Of a stretch of 64,000 nucleotides of DNA, positions 51,708 through 62,780 are shown in pieces. Source of the stretch: Nocardia niwae NBRC 108934 = DSM 45340 (lineage in GTDB: Bacteria > Actinomycetota > Actinomycetes > Mycobacteriales > Mycobacteriaceae); contig NZ_BDCK01000003.1 of the NCBI RefSeq assembly GCF_001613465.1, forward strand, positions 1 to 64,000, written 5' to 3'. The first letter of the stretch is position 1. Every line of letters begins with the position of its first letter. The notes below the pieces were generated by a model, which was given only the letters and a program-made list of their open reading frames with translations, was not told where the DNA came from and made no database searches. Both the position numbers and the translations under genes were made by a program.

Positions 51708-52156
51708 CGACCAGCGTGACGCTCGACCTCGTCGGCGCCAAGAGGATATTGGCCGCACAGCCGTTCGCCGCCCTGGTGGGCACCGAGATCACCGCGTTCG
51801 GCGACGGCGCGGCCACCCTCGTCATCCCGCTGCGCCGGGAACTGACCCAGCAGTTCGGCTATGTGCACGGCGGCGTGCTCGCCTACGCCGCCGACAATGC
51901 CCTCACCTTCGCCGCCGGAACGGTTCTCGGCGCGAACGTGCTCACCGGCGGTGTCACCCTCACCTACCTGCGCCCCGCCGCTGGGGACCGACTGCGCGTC
52001 GAGGCGGCCGTCACCGGGGCGACGCGCCGCCAGGCGGTCGCGCACTGCCAGATCTACGCGGAAAGCCCGGACCGCGAACCTGTCCTGTGCGCGGTGGGTC
52101 AGGGCACGACCCGGCTCGCGGAAGCCGACTTGACCGGCGCGAATACCGGCGCCTGA
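51704..52156 (+). CDS. PaaI-type hotdog thioesterase
   Basis: This 150-residue hotdog-fold protein has QFGYVHGGVLAYAADNALTFAAG, with the HGG and Asp of the PaaI branch, then TGGVTLTYLRPAAGDRL. Such enzymes hydrolyse aryl- or acyl-CoA thioesters. It starts at ATG 51704, overlapping the TetR stop. It converges with lon across a strong hairpin. Confidence 0.9.
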   Translation: MTTSVTLDLVGAKRILAAQPFAALVGTEITAFGDGAATLVIPLRRELTQQFGYVHGGVLAYAADNALTFAAGTVLGANVLTGGVTLTYLRPAAGDRLRVEAAVTGATRRQAVAHCQIYAESPDREPVLCAVGQGTTRLAEADLTGANTGA

Positions 52157-52265
52157 CCTCGGCCCGGCCAACGGGACCGCGTACTGGAAGCGCTGCCCGC
52201 TCCGTAGTGGAGCCGGGCGGGTACCGGCCTGATCGGCGTGCGTCCCCCGAGTGCAGGCATGCGAA

Positions 52266-52296
52266 CGGCCGGGCACGGAGTGTCCGTGCCCGGCCG
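52266..52296. terminator. 14-bp perfect hairpin between convergent thioesterase and lon genes
   Basis: CGGCCGGGCACGGA and TCCGTGCCCGGCCG pair perfectly around a three-base GTG loop. It is placed to end transcription from both directions. Confidence 0.75.
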
Positions 52297-52308
52297 TGGC
52301 AGCCCGGG

Positions 52309-54696
<2,388 letters not shown>

Positions 54697-54715
54697 GTCT
54701 TCGACCCTTCCAAAA

Positions 54716-54736
54716 GTTGAGCGATGCCTACTCAAC
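54716..54736. promoter_or_regulatory. HAIR-like element (HspR operator) upstream of lon
   Basis: GTTGAGC-N7-ACTCAAC keeps the arm length and seven-base spacing of the HAIR consensus CTTGAGT-N7-ACTCAAG. It lies 20 bp before the lon start, where HspR binding would block transcription. Confidence 0.6.
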
Positions 54737-54890
54737 CCCGAGGTGCGCGGCTTTGTTCCGCCCCGACCGGTCCGTTCGCTCACGGCGAAGACCCACTTCG
54801 CGTTGACACCCCGTCCAAGGCAATGAGAACGTGGGGACCTTGATATCTCATACCGGCGGTACCGCCGGATCGGCTTGAGGAGTCCCATCG

Positions 54891-56246
54891 ATGTCGTCGC
54901 TCGCCGCCGGCGTGTTCATCGACTGGGAAGGTTTGACCGGGCAGCCCAAGTTCGTCGTCGACCTGATCACGTTCCCGATCTTCAGCGCGCTGGCGGGCTG
55001 GCTGACCAACTGGACCGGTGTGCTGATGCTGTTCTGGCCGGTTGTTTTTCGCGGCGTCCGCATCCCGGGCTTGCACGTGCTCTACCCCTACTTCCCGCGC
55101 CGGGTCCAAGTGCTACCGACATTCTCCGGTGACGGTCGCCGCCTCGGCTTCCAGGGCTTCATCCCGGCGCGTGCGGAGAAGATGGCCAGCATCTGCGTGG
55201 ACAAGGCCTTGATGCGGATCGGCAGCCCGAAGGATTTCATCCACGAACTCGATCTCGACGGCATCGCCGACTACATCGCGATGCTCGCGCGCGAGCAGGT
55301 GCGCCCGCTGGTGGACGAGCTGATGTACCGGGAGAACCCGGACCTGTGGCGCACCGTGCCGCGCGCGGCCAAGCAGCTGATCTACCAGAGGGTGGATCGC
55401 GAACTGCCCGCCTTGTCGCGCCGCGCGTTCGCCTCGCTCGGCGACAACGTCGATCAGCTGATCGGCATCAAGGGCTTCGTGATCCGCTATCTGCAGGACA
55501 ACCCGACCATTCTCGAGGACCTGACCACCACCATCGCGGCGCCCGAGCTGCGCTTCATGGTGCGCATCGGCTTGCTCGGCGCGCCCTTCGGCGTGCTGCT
55601 GGCCCTGTACATGCATGTACACCAGGAGATTCCGGTGCTGGGCTGGGTGCCGGGCTGGGTGATCGTCCTGCTCGTCTCGGCGGCGATCGGCGTGATCGTG
55701 AACGTCATCGCGGTGAAGATGGTGTTCGAGCCGGGCGACCCGCAACCGAGGTACAAGTATCTGTGGAAGCAGGCGCTGCTGGCGAAACGGCAGCCGCAGG
55801 CGGCCACCGATCTGGCGCACATCCTGGCCTACCAGGTGCTGACCCTGCCGAACTTGTCCAAGGAGCTGCTGGAGGGCCCGAACGGGGACAAGACCAGGCA
55901 GTTGCTGGAGCGCTTGATCGCCGACGAGATCCATCGTCAGCTCGGTCCGACGACTGCACTGGTGCGAGCGGCTCTCGGCCGCCGCCAGTTCGACAACCTC
56001 ACGGTGGGCGCGGCGGGGGCCGCGGTCGGACTGGCCCCGACCCTGGCCGAGGACGAGGAGTTCACTCTGGCGCAGGCCAAGACCATCGATGAATTCGCGG
56101 CGCGCAAGTTGCGGCGGCTCACGCCGGGGGAGTTCATGGAGATGTTCTACGCGTCCGTCGAACAGGACGCCTGGCTGCTCTATCTGCACGGCGCGGTCCT
56201 CGGCGTCGCCGTTGGAGCCGCCCACCTGATGGTCTTCGGCTGGTAG
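54891..56246 (+). CDS. DUF445-type membrane protein
   Basis: This 451-residue protein has an N-terminal membrane helix (LITFPIFSALAGWLTNWTGVLMLFWPVVF) in the DUF445 style, with WLTNW. A long amphipathic helical middle follows (about 75-225), then two central helices (FMVRIGLLGAPFGVLLALYM and GWVIVLLVSAAIGVIVNVIAVKMVF). A last helix lies at the C-terminus. The repeated N-x-x-x-hydrophobic plan suggests a pseudo-duplicated fold. Function of the family is unknown; it may organise the inner membrane. It is divergent from lon. Confidence 0.75.
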   Translation: MSSLAAGVFIDWEGLTGQPKFVVDLITFPIFSALAGWLTNWTGVLMLFWPVVFRGVRIPGLHVLYPYFPRRVQVLPTFSGDGRRLGFQGFIPARAEKMASICVDKALMRIGSPKDFIHELDLDGIADYIAMLAREQVRPLVDELMYRENPDLWRTVPRAAKQLIYQRVDRELPALSRRAFASLGDNVDQLIGIKGFVIRYLQDNPTILEDLTTTIAAPELRFMVRIGLLGAPFGVLLALYMHVHQEIPVLGWVPGWVIVLLVSAAIGVIVNVIAVKMVFEPGDPQPRYKYLWKQALLAKRQPQAATDLAHILAYQVLTLPNLSKELLEGPNGDKTRQLLERLIADEIHRQLGPTTALVRAALGRRQFDNLTVGAAGAAVGLAPTLAEDEEFTLAQAKTIDEFAARKLRRLTPGEFMEMFYASVEQDAWLLYLHGAVLGVAVGAAHLMVFGW

Positions 56247-56269
56247 CAGGGGCGTAGCACAAGATAAAA

Positions 56270-56281
56270 CAAGCATGCTTG
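56270..56281. promoter_or_regulatory. perfect 12-bp palindrome CAAGCATGCTTG
   Basis: The palindrome lies 77 bp before the next gene and is followed by a seven-T run. The form is typical of small TetR-type operators; no TetR gene is adjacent. Confidence 0.4.
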
Positions 56282-56357
56282 CCTTTTTTTGACCCCACTG
56301 CGATGCTGGACCACGGCGGCACACGAAGCAGTGTGCCCGGAACCGGCAGGGGAATTG

Positions 56358-57149
56358 ATGGCTGACCTAGAGGCGCTGCTCGGCGACTTCGCCGACGAAT
56401 GCGCGGACCTGGAACGACTCGTCGCCCCGTTGGCGCCGGAGGAATGGGCGCGCGCCACCCCCGCGCCCGGCTGGACCATCGCCCATCAGATCGGCCATCT
56501 GGCCTGGACCGACGAGATCGCCACGATCGCCACCGCGGATCCCGCCCGCTTCCAGCAGCTGCTGGCCGAAGCGGGGCCGCGTGCGCTCACCTTCGTCGAC
56601 GAGGCCGCCGAGAAGGCCGCGACCGAACCGCCGGCCGAACTGCTCGATCGATGGCGGCGTGGGCGCGCGGGACTCGCCGCAGCGCTGCGCGCGACGCCTC
56701 CGGGCGTCAAGCTGCCGTGGTTCGGTCCGCCGATGAGCGCCGCGTCGATGATCACCGCTCGCATCATGGAGACCTGGGCGCACGGGCAGGATGTGGCCGA
56801 CGCCGTCGGCGTGCACCGCACGCCGACGGCGCGGCTGCGCACCGTGGCGCATATCGGCGTGCGCACCAGGAACTTCGCCTACACCGTGCACGGAAAGACC
56901 CCGCCCGCAGCGGAATTCCGGGTGGAACTGATCGCGCCCGATCGTACGATCTGGGCCTGGGGCCCCGAGGACGCCGACCAGCGGGTGACCGGACCCGCCC
57001 TCGACTTCTGCCTGCTGGTGACCCAGCGCCGCCATCCGGACGACCTGGCGATCCGCGCGCACGGCGAGGACGCCGCGGAATGGCTCACGATCGCACAGGC
57101 TTTCGCCGGTCCGACGGGTGATGGAAGGACAGCGGGCCAGTTCACCTGA
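56358..57149 (+). CDS. TIGR03084-like DinB/MDMPI-fold protein
   Basis: This 263-residue protein has an N-terminal mycothiol-dependent-maleylpyruvate-isomerase-like four-helix domain. Metal-site candidates are in TPAPGWTIAHQIGHLAWTDE (two His) and ETWAHGQDVAD (His). A C-terminal domain with VTGPALDFCLLVTQRR follows. Members bind a divalent metal and may use mycothiol, but most have no known reaction. The ATG at 56358 is chosen over the in-frame ATG at 56289, which would add a 23-residue non-family N-terminus. Confidence 0.82.
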   Translation: MADLEALLGDFADECADLERLVAPLAPEEWARATPAPGWTIAHQIGHLAWTDEIATIATADPARFQQLLAEAGPRALTFVDEAAEKAATEPPAELLDRWRRGRAGLAAALRATPPGVKLPWFGPPMSAASMITARIMETWAHGQDVADAVGVHRTPTARLRTVAHIGVRTRNFAYTVHGKTPPAAEFRVELIAPDRTIWAWGPEDADQRVTGPALDFCLLVTQRRHPDDLAIRAHGEDAAEWLTIAQAFAGPTGDGRTAGQFT

Positions 57150-57511
57150 CCCGCCCCACACCCGACCCGATCGATGACGATTCGGGAGCGGGCGAGCGCC
57201 ACACTTGGGTGCGCCGTGTTCATGTCGACGGCCGGACGCCGTTGGCCGGGTGTCTCTAGATGGCAGTCGAGAATGGCGCTCGCCAGCTACACGAATATTT
57301 ACCCGTCCGTGTGTTCACGGAAACATCGCCGCCACGTAAGCCGCGGTTTGCGTTTCCGGCCGGACTGATCTGCCCGGATGGGGACGAGTTGTGATCCTGC
57401 TCTCTTCGATGGGGCATCCCGCGCCACCCCCCGGGTAATCTGGACGGGCGTACAGCTTTCCATGGTGCTGATCGCCTGTGGGGAGCAGCGTCGCAGGGAA
57501 AGGAACGCATC
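57150..57511. other. 362-bp intergenic region
   Basis: No convincing gene is present. Open frames on both strands are Arg/Ser/Pro-rich and lack ribosome sites. The last 60 bp hold the start region of the exported protein, with a GGAAAGGAA site. Confidence 0.55.
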
Positions 57512-58180
57512 GTGACAGCACACCGACCTGGCCAGGTCGCGCGGCATGCCGCCATCGTGCTCGCCGGTGCGGCCAGTGTGAGCCTGACCGCCGCGGCCGG
57601 CGCCTATATCGTCCATCAGATCGCCGATACGCAGCGCCCGGATACACGGATCGCCGCGCCGATCGTCCCGGCCGCTCCGGATCAGCCGGACCGCAGGCGC
57701 GCGTACGTCTCCTATCCGGCACTGACCAGCAGCAGTTTCGTTCTGCCCGTGGCCATCTCCGCACCCACCGCCCGGGAGCCGGAAATTGCCGCGCCGCAGG
57801 TCGATTCGCCCAGCGCGCCGCCCTCTCCCGCACCACTCGCAGGCCGGGTCCGCCTCGGCGAGGCCTACGTCGGTGCGCAAGTCGCGACTACCGAGGCCGA
57901 CACCGTCTCGGTCAGCGTGGACACGAATGCCTTGACGATCCTGACGAGTTTCCTCCGCTCCGATTCAGAGCGGGAGAATTCCGGCGTGACCACGATGCGC
58001 ACCGACCTGGACACCCGCAGCGGTGAGGTGCGGCTGGGGCTTTCCGACCCTGGCCTGGGCGAGCACGACCTGCGCCTGAATCGCCACGCGAGGCCCGCAC
58101 CCACCGGCGACCCGGGGCAGGCGAAGGCCGAACGTACGCCCGCGACCGCGCACGACGCGGCGGATTCCACCGCGGCGTGA
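57512..58180 (+). CDS. hypothetical exported or membrane-anchored protein
   Basis: This 222-residue protein starts at GTG 57512. One hydrophobic segment (HAAIVLAGAASVSLTAAAGAYIV, about 12-34) acts as signal or anchor. A Pro/Ala-rich low-complexity stretch follows, with PAAPDQPDRRRAYVSYP. A small possible domain around 110-190 has GRVRLGEAYVGAQVATTEADTVSVSVDTNALTIL. No family is recognised. It lies 22 bp before the L-2-hydroxyglutarate oxidase gene but probably is not functionally tied. Confidence 0.6.
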   Translation: MTAHRPGQVARHAAIVLAGAASVSLTAAAGAYIVHQIADTQRPDTRIAAPIVPAAPDQPDRRRAYVSYPALTSSSFVLPVAISAPTAREPEIAAPQVDSPSAPPSPAPLAGRVRLGEAYVGAQVATTEADTVSVSVDTNALTILTSFLRSDSERENSGVTTMRTDLDTRSGEVRLGLSDPGLGEHDLRLNRHARPAPTGDPGQAKAERTPATAHDAADSTAA

Positions 58181-58202
58181 CCGACCGCCTACCCTGCTCG
58201 GC

Positions 58203-59387
58203 ATGAGCGCCTACGACTTCTGCGTCATCGGCGGCGGCATCGTCGGCGTGGCGACCGCGCACCGGATCCTGGCGCGCAACCCCGGCGCGAGCCTGGTCCT
58301 GCTGGAGAAAGCCCAGCATCTGGCCGCGCATCAGACCGGGCACAACAGCGGAGTCATCCACTCCGGCATCTACTACCCGCCGGACAGCCTGAAGGCCACG
58401 CTGTGCCGCCGTGGCGCGCGCTGGACCAAGGATTTCGCGGCGGCACAAGACATTCCGCATCGGGTCTGCGGCAAATTGCTGGTCGCCACCGACGACGCCG
58501 AATACGGGCGGATGCTCGCGCTGCACGAACGTTCGATCACCAATGGCGTGGCCGTCGAACTGATCGACGCCGCGGAACTCACGCGGCGCGAACCGCGCGT
58601 CACCGGCGTCGGCGCCCTCTTCGTCCCGGACACCGGCATCATCGACTTCACCCGGGTGACCGAAGCGCTCGCCGAAGAAGTTCGCGGCGCGGGTGGTGAA
58701 TTCGTGCTCGGCGTCGAGGTGGCCACGCTCACGGAGACGACGGACGCGGTGACCGCCGCGGGGCCGGTCGGCTCGTGGACGGCTCGCCGCCTGGTGGTCT
58801 GCGCGGGGCTGCAAGCCGACCGGCTGGCCAGGGCGGCCGGACTGCGCACCGACTTCCGCATCGTCCCATTCCGCGGTGAGTACTACCAACTGCCGCAGGA
58901 GCGCAACGGGCTGGTGCGCACCTTGATCTATCCGATTCCCGATCCGGAATTGCCGTTCCTCGGCGTGCATTTGAGCCCCATGATCGACGGTTCGCTGACG
59001 GTGGGGCCGAACGCGGTGCTCGGACTGGCCAGGGAGGGCTACCGCAAAGGGAGCGTGGACCTGGCCGATGCGCGAGAGGTGCTCGGATTCCCCGGTTTTC
59101 ACCGCGTCGCCAAGGCGAACGTGCGCACCGGCTTGCGTGAACTGCGCAACTCGCTGTTCAAGCGCGGATACCTGGCGCAGTGCCGCCGCTACTGTCCGGA
59201 GCTGACGCTCGCCGATCTGCTGCCGCGGGAGGCGGGCATTCGCGCGCAGGCGGTCATGCGGGACGGAACCTTGGTGCACGACTTCATGATCGAGCGCACG
59301 GAGCGCTCGGTCCATCTGCTCAACGCGCCCTCACCCGCGGCGACCTCGGCCATGCCGATCGCGGAGCACCTCGTCGACCAACTCTGA
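58203..59387 (+). CDS. lhgO: L-2-hydroxyglutarate oxidase
   Basis: This 394-residue FAD enzyme of the DAO family oxidises L-2-hydroxyglutarate to 2-oxoglutarate. The FAD loop is CVIGGGIVGVATAHRIL. Other family blocks are HQTGHNSGVIHSGIYY, FRGEYYQLP, YPIPDPELPFLGVHLSPMIDG, GPNAVLGLAREGY and a C-terminal GIRAQAVMRDGTLVHDF. All are typical for LhgO. No membrane helix is seen, but the enzyme usually associates with the membrane to reduce quinone. Confidence 0.93.
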   Translation: MSAYDFCVIGGGIVGVATAHRILARNPGASLVLLEKAQHLAAHQTGHNSGVIHSGIYYPPDSLKATLCRRGARWTKDFAAAQDIPHRVCGKLLVATDDAEYGRMLALHERSITNGVAVELIDAAELTRREPRVTGVGALFVPDTGIIDFTRVTEALAEEVRGAGGEFVLGVEVATLTETTDAVTAAGPVGSWTARRLVVCAGLQADRLARAAGLRTDFRIVPFRGEYYQLPQERNGLVRTLIYPIPDPELPFLGVHLSPMIDGSLTVGPNAVLGLAREGYRKGSVDLADAREVLGFPGFHRVAKANVRTGLRELRNSLFKRGYLAQCRRYCPELTLADLLPREAGIRAQAVMRDGTLVHDFMIERTERSVHLLNAPSPAATSAMPIAEHLVDQL

Positions 59388-59528
59388 ACCTCGCCGCGCA
59401 CCATCCCCTTCCCAAGCAACCAGTCGGTCGCAACCTTGCGAATTGGGCCGACCAAATCGCCCAGAGCTCTCCAATAAAGAGGAGAGCTGTAGTACTTTTA
59501 ACGCCAGTCGTGGGACAGGGAGGGCCTG

Positions 59529-59999
59529 ATGGGCCACATCAAGTACGCGAGTGACGTCGGAGCGCCCGTCGAGGTCGCTTTCCACTACACGGACAACCAT
59601 CTGTTCGTACCGGATTGGATGTTCGGCATCGCGGACTTCGCACCGACCGGCGAACAGGATCGCGGACTAGGCGCGGTCTTCGCCACCACCACCCGCCTCG
59701 CGCTCTGGCAGCCGACGTCGACCTGCGAGATCACCGAATACCGCCCCAACGCCGTGATCGGCTACACGCTGCGCGGGCGCGTCTCCGGCACGCTGCGGCT
59801 GCGCTTCGACCCGCTCGGTTACGGACGCTCGGTGCTGACCTCCGAGGCGGAGTACAGTCCACCCCGCGGACCGGTCGGGCGCTTGGGCGCGGGCCTGGTG
59901 GACGCCGCGGTCAAATCGGCGCTACGGCGGACGGAGTCGCGGTTACGGAGGGAGATAGAGGAATTCCACGGTACGGATCTTGTCGGTCGGATTGCGTAG
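59529..59999 (+). CDS. SRPBCC-family protein (polyketide cyclase/dehydrase-like)
   Basis: This 156-residue START/Bet v 1-fold protein has MGHIKYASDVGAPVEVAFHYTDNH, the usual opening of small actinomycete SRPBCC proteins. EITEYRPNAVIGYTLRG and a C-terminal helix LVDAAVKSALRRTESRLRREIE follow. It binds a hydrophobic ligand; the ligand is unknown. AGGGAGG lies before the ATG. The following RNase HI gene starts 11 bp after it. Confidence 0.85.
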   Translation: MGHIKYASDVGAPVEVAFHYTDNHLFVPDWMFGIADFAPTGEQDRGLGAVFATTTRLALWQPTSTCEITEYRPNAVIGYTLRGRVSGTLRLRFDPLGYGRSVLTSEAEYSPPRGPVGRLGAGLVDAAVKSALRRTESRLRREIEEFHGTDLVGRIA

Positions 60000-60009
60000 G
60001 GTGCCAGCC

Positions 60010-60582
60010 ATGATCATCGTGAGCACCGACGGATCCTGCCTCCGCAATCCCGGCGGCGCCATCGGCTGGGCTTGGGTCAATCATCAGGGCTCCTCGGCCA
60101 GCGGGGGAGCCGCGTCCGGAACCAACCAGGTCGCGGAGTTGCGCGCGGTGCTGGAGGCGATCGTCGCCCACCCCGGATCCGAACCCCTGCTCATCGAGAG
60201 CGATTCGCTCTACGCGATCAAATGCGCATCGGAATGGGTGGCGGGGTGGCGGCTCAACGGCTGGCGCACGTCCACCGGTGGCGCGGTGAAGAACGTCGAA
60301 CTCGTCCGGCAGATCGATCGAGCCATCGCGAGCAGGCCGGGACCGGTCCGTTTCCGTTGGGTCCGTGGACATGTCGGCAACTACTTCAACGAGCAGGCCG
60401 ACGCATTGGCCGGAGAAGCGGCTCGGCAGGCCGCGGTCACCGCGGCTGTCGCCGAGGCGAACACCGTGGAGATGCTCGCGGTGACTGTGGAGGAAACGCC
60501 GACGGCGCCGGAAGCGCCGAAGAGCAAGGCCGCGGGGAAGGCGGCCGCGCCGTCGGCGCCACAGACTTTGACGCTGTTCTGA
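60010..60582 (+). CDS. rnhA: ribonuclease HI
   Basis: This 190-residue endonuclease cuts RNA in RNA-DNA hybrids. The four acidic active-site positions are visible: Asp in IVSTDGSCLRNPGG, Glu in AELRAVLEAI, Asp in LIESDSLYAIK, and the Asp of FNEQADALAG after the HVGN loop. The first 150 residues form the domain. An Ala/Pro/Lys-rich tail of about 40 residues follows with no known domain. The ATG at 60010 is chosen; the in-frame ATG at 59980 lies within the upstream gene. Confidence 0.92.
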   Translation: MIIVSTDGSCLRNPGGAIGWAWVNHQGSSASGGAASGTNQVAELRAVLEAIVAHPGSEPLLIESDSLYAIKCASEWVAGWRLNGWRTSTGGAVKNVELVRQIDRAIASRPGPVRFRWVRGHVGNYFNEQADALAGEAARQAAVTAAVAEANTVEMLAVTVEETPTAPEAPKSKAAGKAAAPSAPQTLTLF

Positions 60583-60617
60583 TTCACCGGGCGAATCACC
60601 GCAGGCTGCCCGAATGA

Positions 60618-60652
60618 CCTCCGGCGGTGGTGGCTCGGCCCACCGCCGGAGG
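60618..60652. terminator. 13-bp perfect hairpin between convergent rnhA and mce operon
   Basis: CCTCCGGCGGTGG and CCACCGCCGGAGG pair around a nine-base loop. It lies between rnhA and the last mce gene and can serve both. Confidence 0.75.
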
Positions 60653-60659
60653 CGCTCGG

Positions 60660-61469
60660 CTAGTTGCCCGGCTGCGGTGCGGGCTGACCAGACGGTGCCG
60701 GCTGCGGAGCCGGAGCGCCGCCCGGCGCGGGAGCTCCGGGCAGGCCGGTGCCCGCGCCCTTCAACATCGGCGAATCGAGCTTCTCGACCAGCCATTTGTC
60801 GCCGGACTTCTGCAGCTGGGCGATCACCACCACGAACTGCCGCTCGGGGTTGGCCTGGGTGAAGTTGGTCCGATACTGCGTGAGGGTCACCAGCACCTTG
60901 GCCGAGGTCTTGTCACCGGCCTGGTAGCCACACTGCACGTCGTCGGCCCAAGACTTGACCTGTGCCTGCACCATGGCGTCTTTCAGCGCCTTGGTCGCGT
61001 CGTCGAACTCCTTGAGGAACTCGCCCGTCGAGCCGGCCTTCACCGTGGTGAAGTAGTCGTCGAGGTTCTTCGAGTAGTCGTAGACCGAGACGTCCTTGCC
61101 GAATTTGCACGCGGCGTCGGTCGAGTCGCGGATCGCGTCGAGCTTGTCGCCGCGATCGGCGCCCTGCAGGAAGAACACCACCACCGCGGTGATGGCCGCG
61201 ACCGCGAGCACACCGGCCGCGAACGCGGCCACCAGCGGAAGCGAGGTGGATTTCCCGGACGGTGCTGGGGCGGCCTTGGGCGCGGCCTTCTTCGCGGCCG
61301 GTTTCGCGCCGGTCTCGGCGGTCTTGTCTGCCTTCTCCGCCTCGGACAGCTCGGGCTTCGCCGCGCCGGCGGCGTCCCCCGACTTCGCGGTCACCGCGTC
61401 GGTGTCCTTGTCGGAGGCGGCGGCCGTCTTCTCGGCGTCCTTGTCGGTCTCGGCGTCGTCGGTAGACAT
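60660..61469 (-). CDS. Mce-associated membrane protein
   Basis: This 269-residue protein has a long charged Ala/Lys/Asp-rich cytosolic N-terminus (about 85 residues) and one membrane helix (LPLVAAFAAGVLAVAAITAVVVFFL). An external domain similar to the Mas proteins of mce operons follows (DYSKNLDDYFTTVKAGSTGEFLKEF, then QVKSWADDVQCGY), with a Pro/Ala/Gly/Gln tail. It is the last gene of the operon and stabilises or assists the Mce lipid importer. The ATG at 61469 is preferred to 61484. Confidence 0.9.
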   Translation of the reverse strand: MSTDDAETDKDAEKTAAASDKDTDAVTAKSGDAAGAAKPELSEAEKADKTAETGAKPAAKKAAPKAAPAPSGKSTSLPLVAAFAAGVLAVAAITAVVVFFLQGADRGDKLDAIRDSTDAACKFGKDVSVYDYSKNLDDYFTTVKAGSTGEFLKEFDDATKALKDAMVQAQVKSWADDVQCGYQAGDKTSAKVLVTLTQYRTNFTQANPERQFVVVIAQLQKSGDKWLVEKLDSPMLKGAGTGLPGAPAPGGAPAPQPAPSGQPAPQPGN

Positions 61470-61601
61470 CGATAAAACCTGCACTTTCCCGGCGCGCCTC
61501 GGCGCGCACCGATTGGCTTCAGCGGCCCGCGACAGCGAGCCTCAAGCGTTCCACCGGCGAGTATGCCCGCCCGACGGGATGACCGCCGGGCCGGGTACGA
61601 C

Positions 61602-62780
61602 TCACCGCACCGGAGGCAGGGTCCGTTCGTTCGGATCCACACCCGGCGGCATGTGCGCGCCGTTGTTGGGCACATCGGGCCGCGGCGCGTTGGCGGCGCC
61701 GCGGATCTGCTGACCCGGCGGCGGGTTCTCACAGTAGTTCCACTTCGGGATCGTGCCGTCCTGCACGACCTCGTTGCGAATCTTCGGAGTGTTGTAGGTG
61801 CAGAACGGCCGCGGCCAGATGTCGATCATCGCGTGGAATTCGCCGTCGTGCGCCGGGACGCCGAGCGCTTCGCCGCCGAGCGCGAGCGAGGGGAACAGCG
61901 CGCGCAGTGCGGGCAGCCGCAGCTGCGCGGCCTTCGTGATCGCCTGGAAGTTGGTCGCCAGGCTGGTGATCGGATCGGCCGTCTTGTCCACCACCGCGCC
62001 CAGGCTGGTGAGCTGTCCGGGCGCGGTCTCCAGCACCCGTTGCAGTTCCGCGTTCGCCTTGTTGAACTGCTCGAACAACACTCCGGAGTTGCGGGTCAGC
62101 GTGGCCAGATCGGGCTGCGCCATGGACGTGGTGTTCGCGATGGTGCGCAGGTTGGTGATCAGATTCGTGGTCTGCGGCAACAGCGAATCCAGCCCGGCCA
62201 TCGCCAAGCTGATGCCGTTGACCAGGCCCCGCAGCTGATCCGGACCCCCGCTCAGCGCGATGTCCAGCTCGTTCAGGATCACCTGGAAGTGATCCGGATC
62301 GATCTGCGCGATCAGGGCGCTGGAGTTGTCCAGGACCGACCACACCGGCGTCGGCGTGTGGATCTTGTCCGGATCGAACTTGATCACCGCGCCGTTGGCC
62401 AGATACGGCCCCTGCTCGGCGTTCGGCCGGAAGTCGATGTACTGCTCACCCGCGCCGGACAATGCCTGCACCGCGATCTGGGTGTCCACCGGGATCTTGT
62501 ACTTCGACTCGATCTGCGCGGTGGCGGCGATGGCTTGGCCGCGGTCGATCAGCTCGATCGATGTCACCTTGCCGATGCGCCACCCGCGCAGCGTCACGTC
62601 GTTGCCGGGCTGCAGACCGCCGGAACGGTCCAGATTCACCGTGACGGTGTAGTCGGACCGCAACGGGTTCACCCGCATCACGTTCAGCATCAGGTACGTG
62701 GCGCCGATCAGCAGCACGAGCACCAGGCCCACGTTCGACAGGAAGATCTTGCTTCCGAACAATTTGCGCGCGGAGGTCAT
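61602..62780 (-). CDS. mceF: Mce-family lipid-uptake protein, MceF-type
   Basis: This 392-residue protein has one N-terminal helix (IFLSNVGLVLVLLIGATYLML) and a single MlaD/MCE beta-barrel domain (about 40-120). A long helical needle domain follows (DSLLPQTTNLITNLRTIANTTS to LGAVVDKTADPI), with a Cys-containing C-terminus. MCE hexamers form a tunnel that carries lipids or sterols from the outer mycomembrane to the YrbE permease. The gene overlaps the mceE stop by ATGA. As the sixth Mce gene it is MceF by position. Confidence 0.92.
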   Translation of the reverse strand: MTSARKLFGSKIFLSNVGLVLVLLIGATYLMLNVMRVNPLRSDYTVTVNLDRSGGLQPGNDVTLRGWRIGKVTSIELIDRGQAIAATAQIESKYKIPVDTQIAVQALSGAGEQYIDFRPNAEQGPYLANGAVIKFDPDKIHTPTPVWSVLDNSSALIAQIDPDHFQVILNELDIALSGGPDQLRGLVNGISLAMAGLDSLLPQTTNLITNLRTIANTTSMAQPDLATLTRNSGVLFEQFNKANAELQRVLETAPGQLTSLGAVVDKTADPITSLATNFQAITKAAQLRLPALRALFPSLALGGEALGVPAHDGEFHAMIDIWPRPFCTYNTPKIRNEVVQDGTIPKWNYCENPPPGQQIRGAANAPRPDVPNNGAHMPPGVDPNERTLPPVR

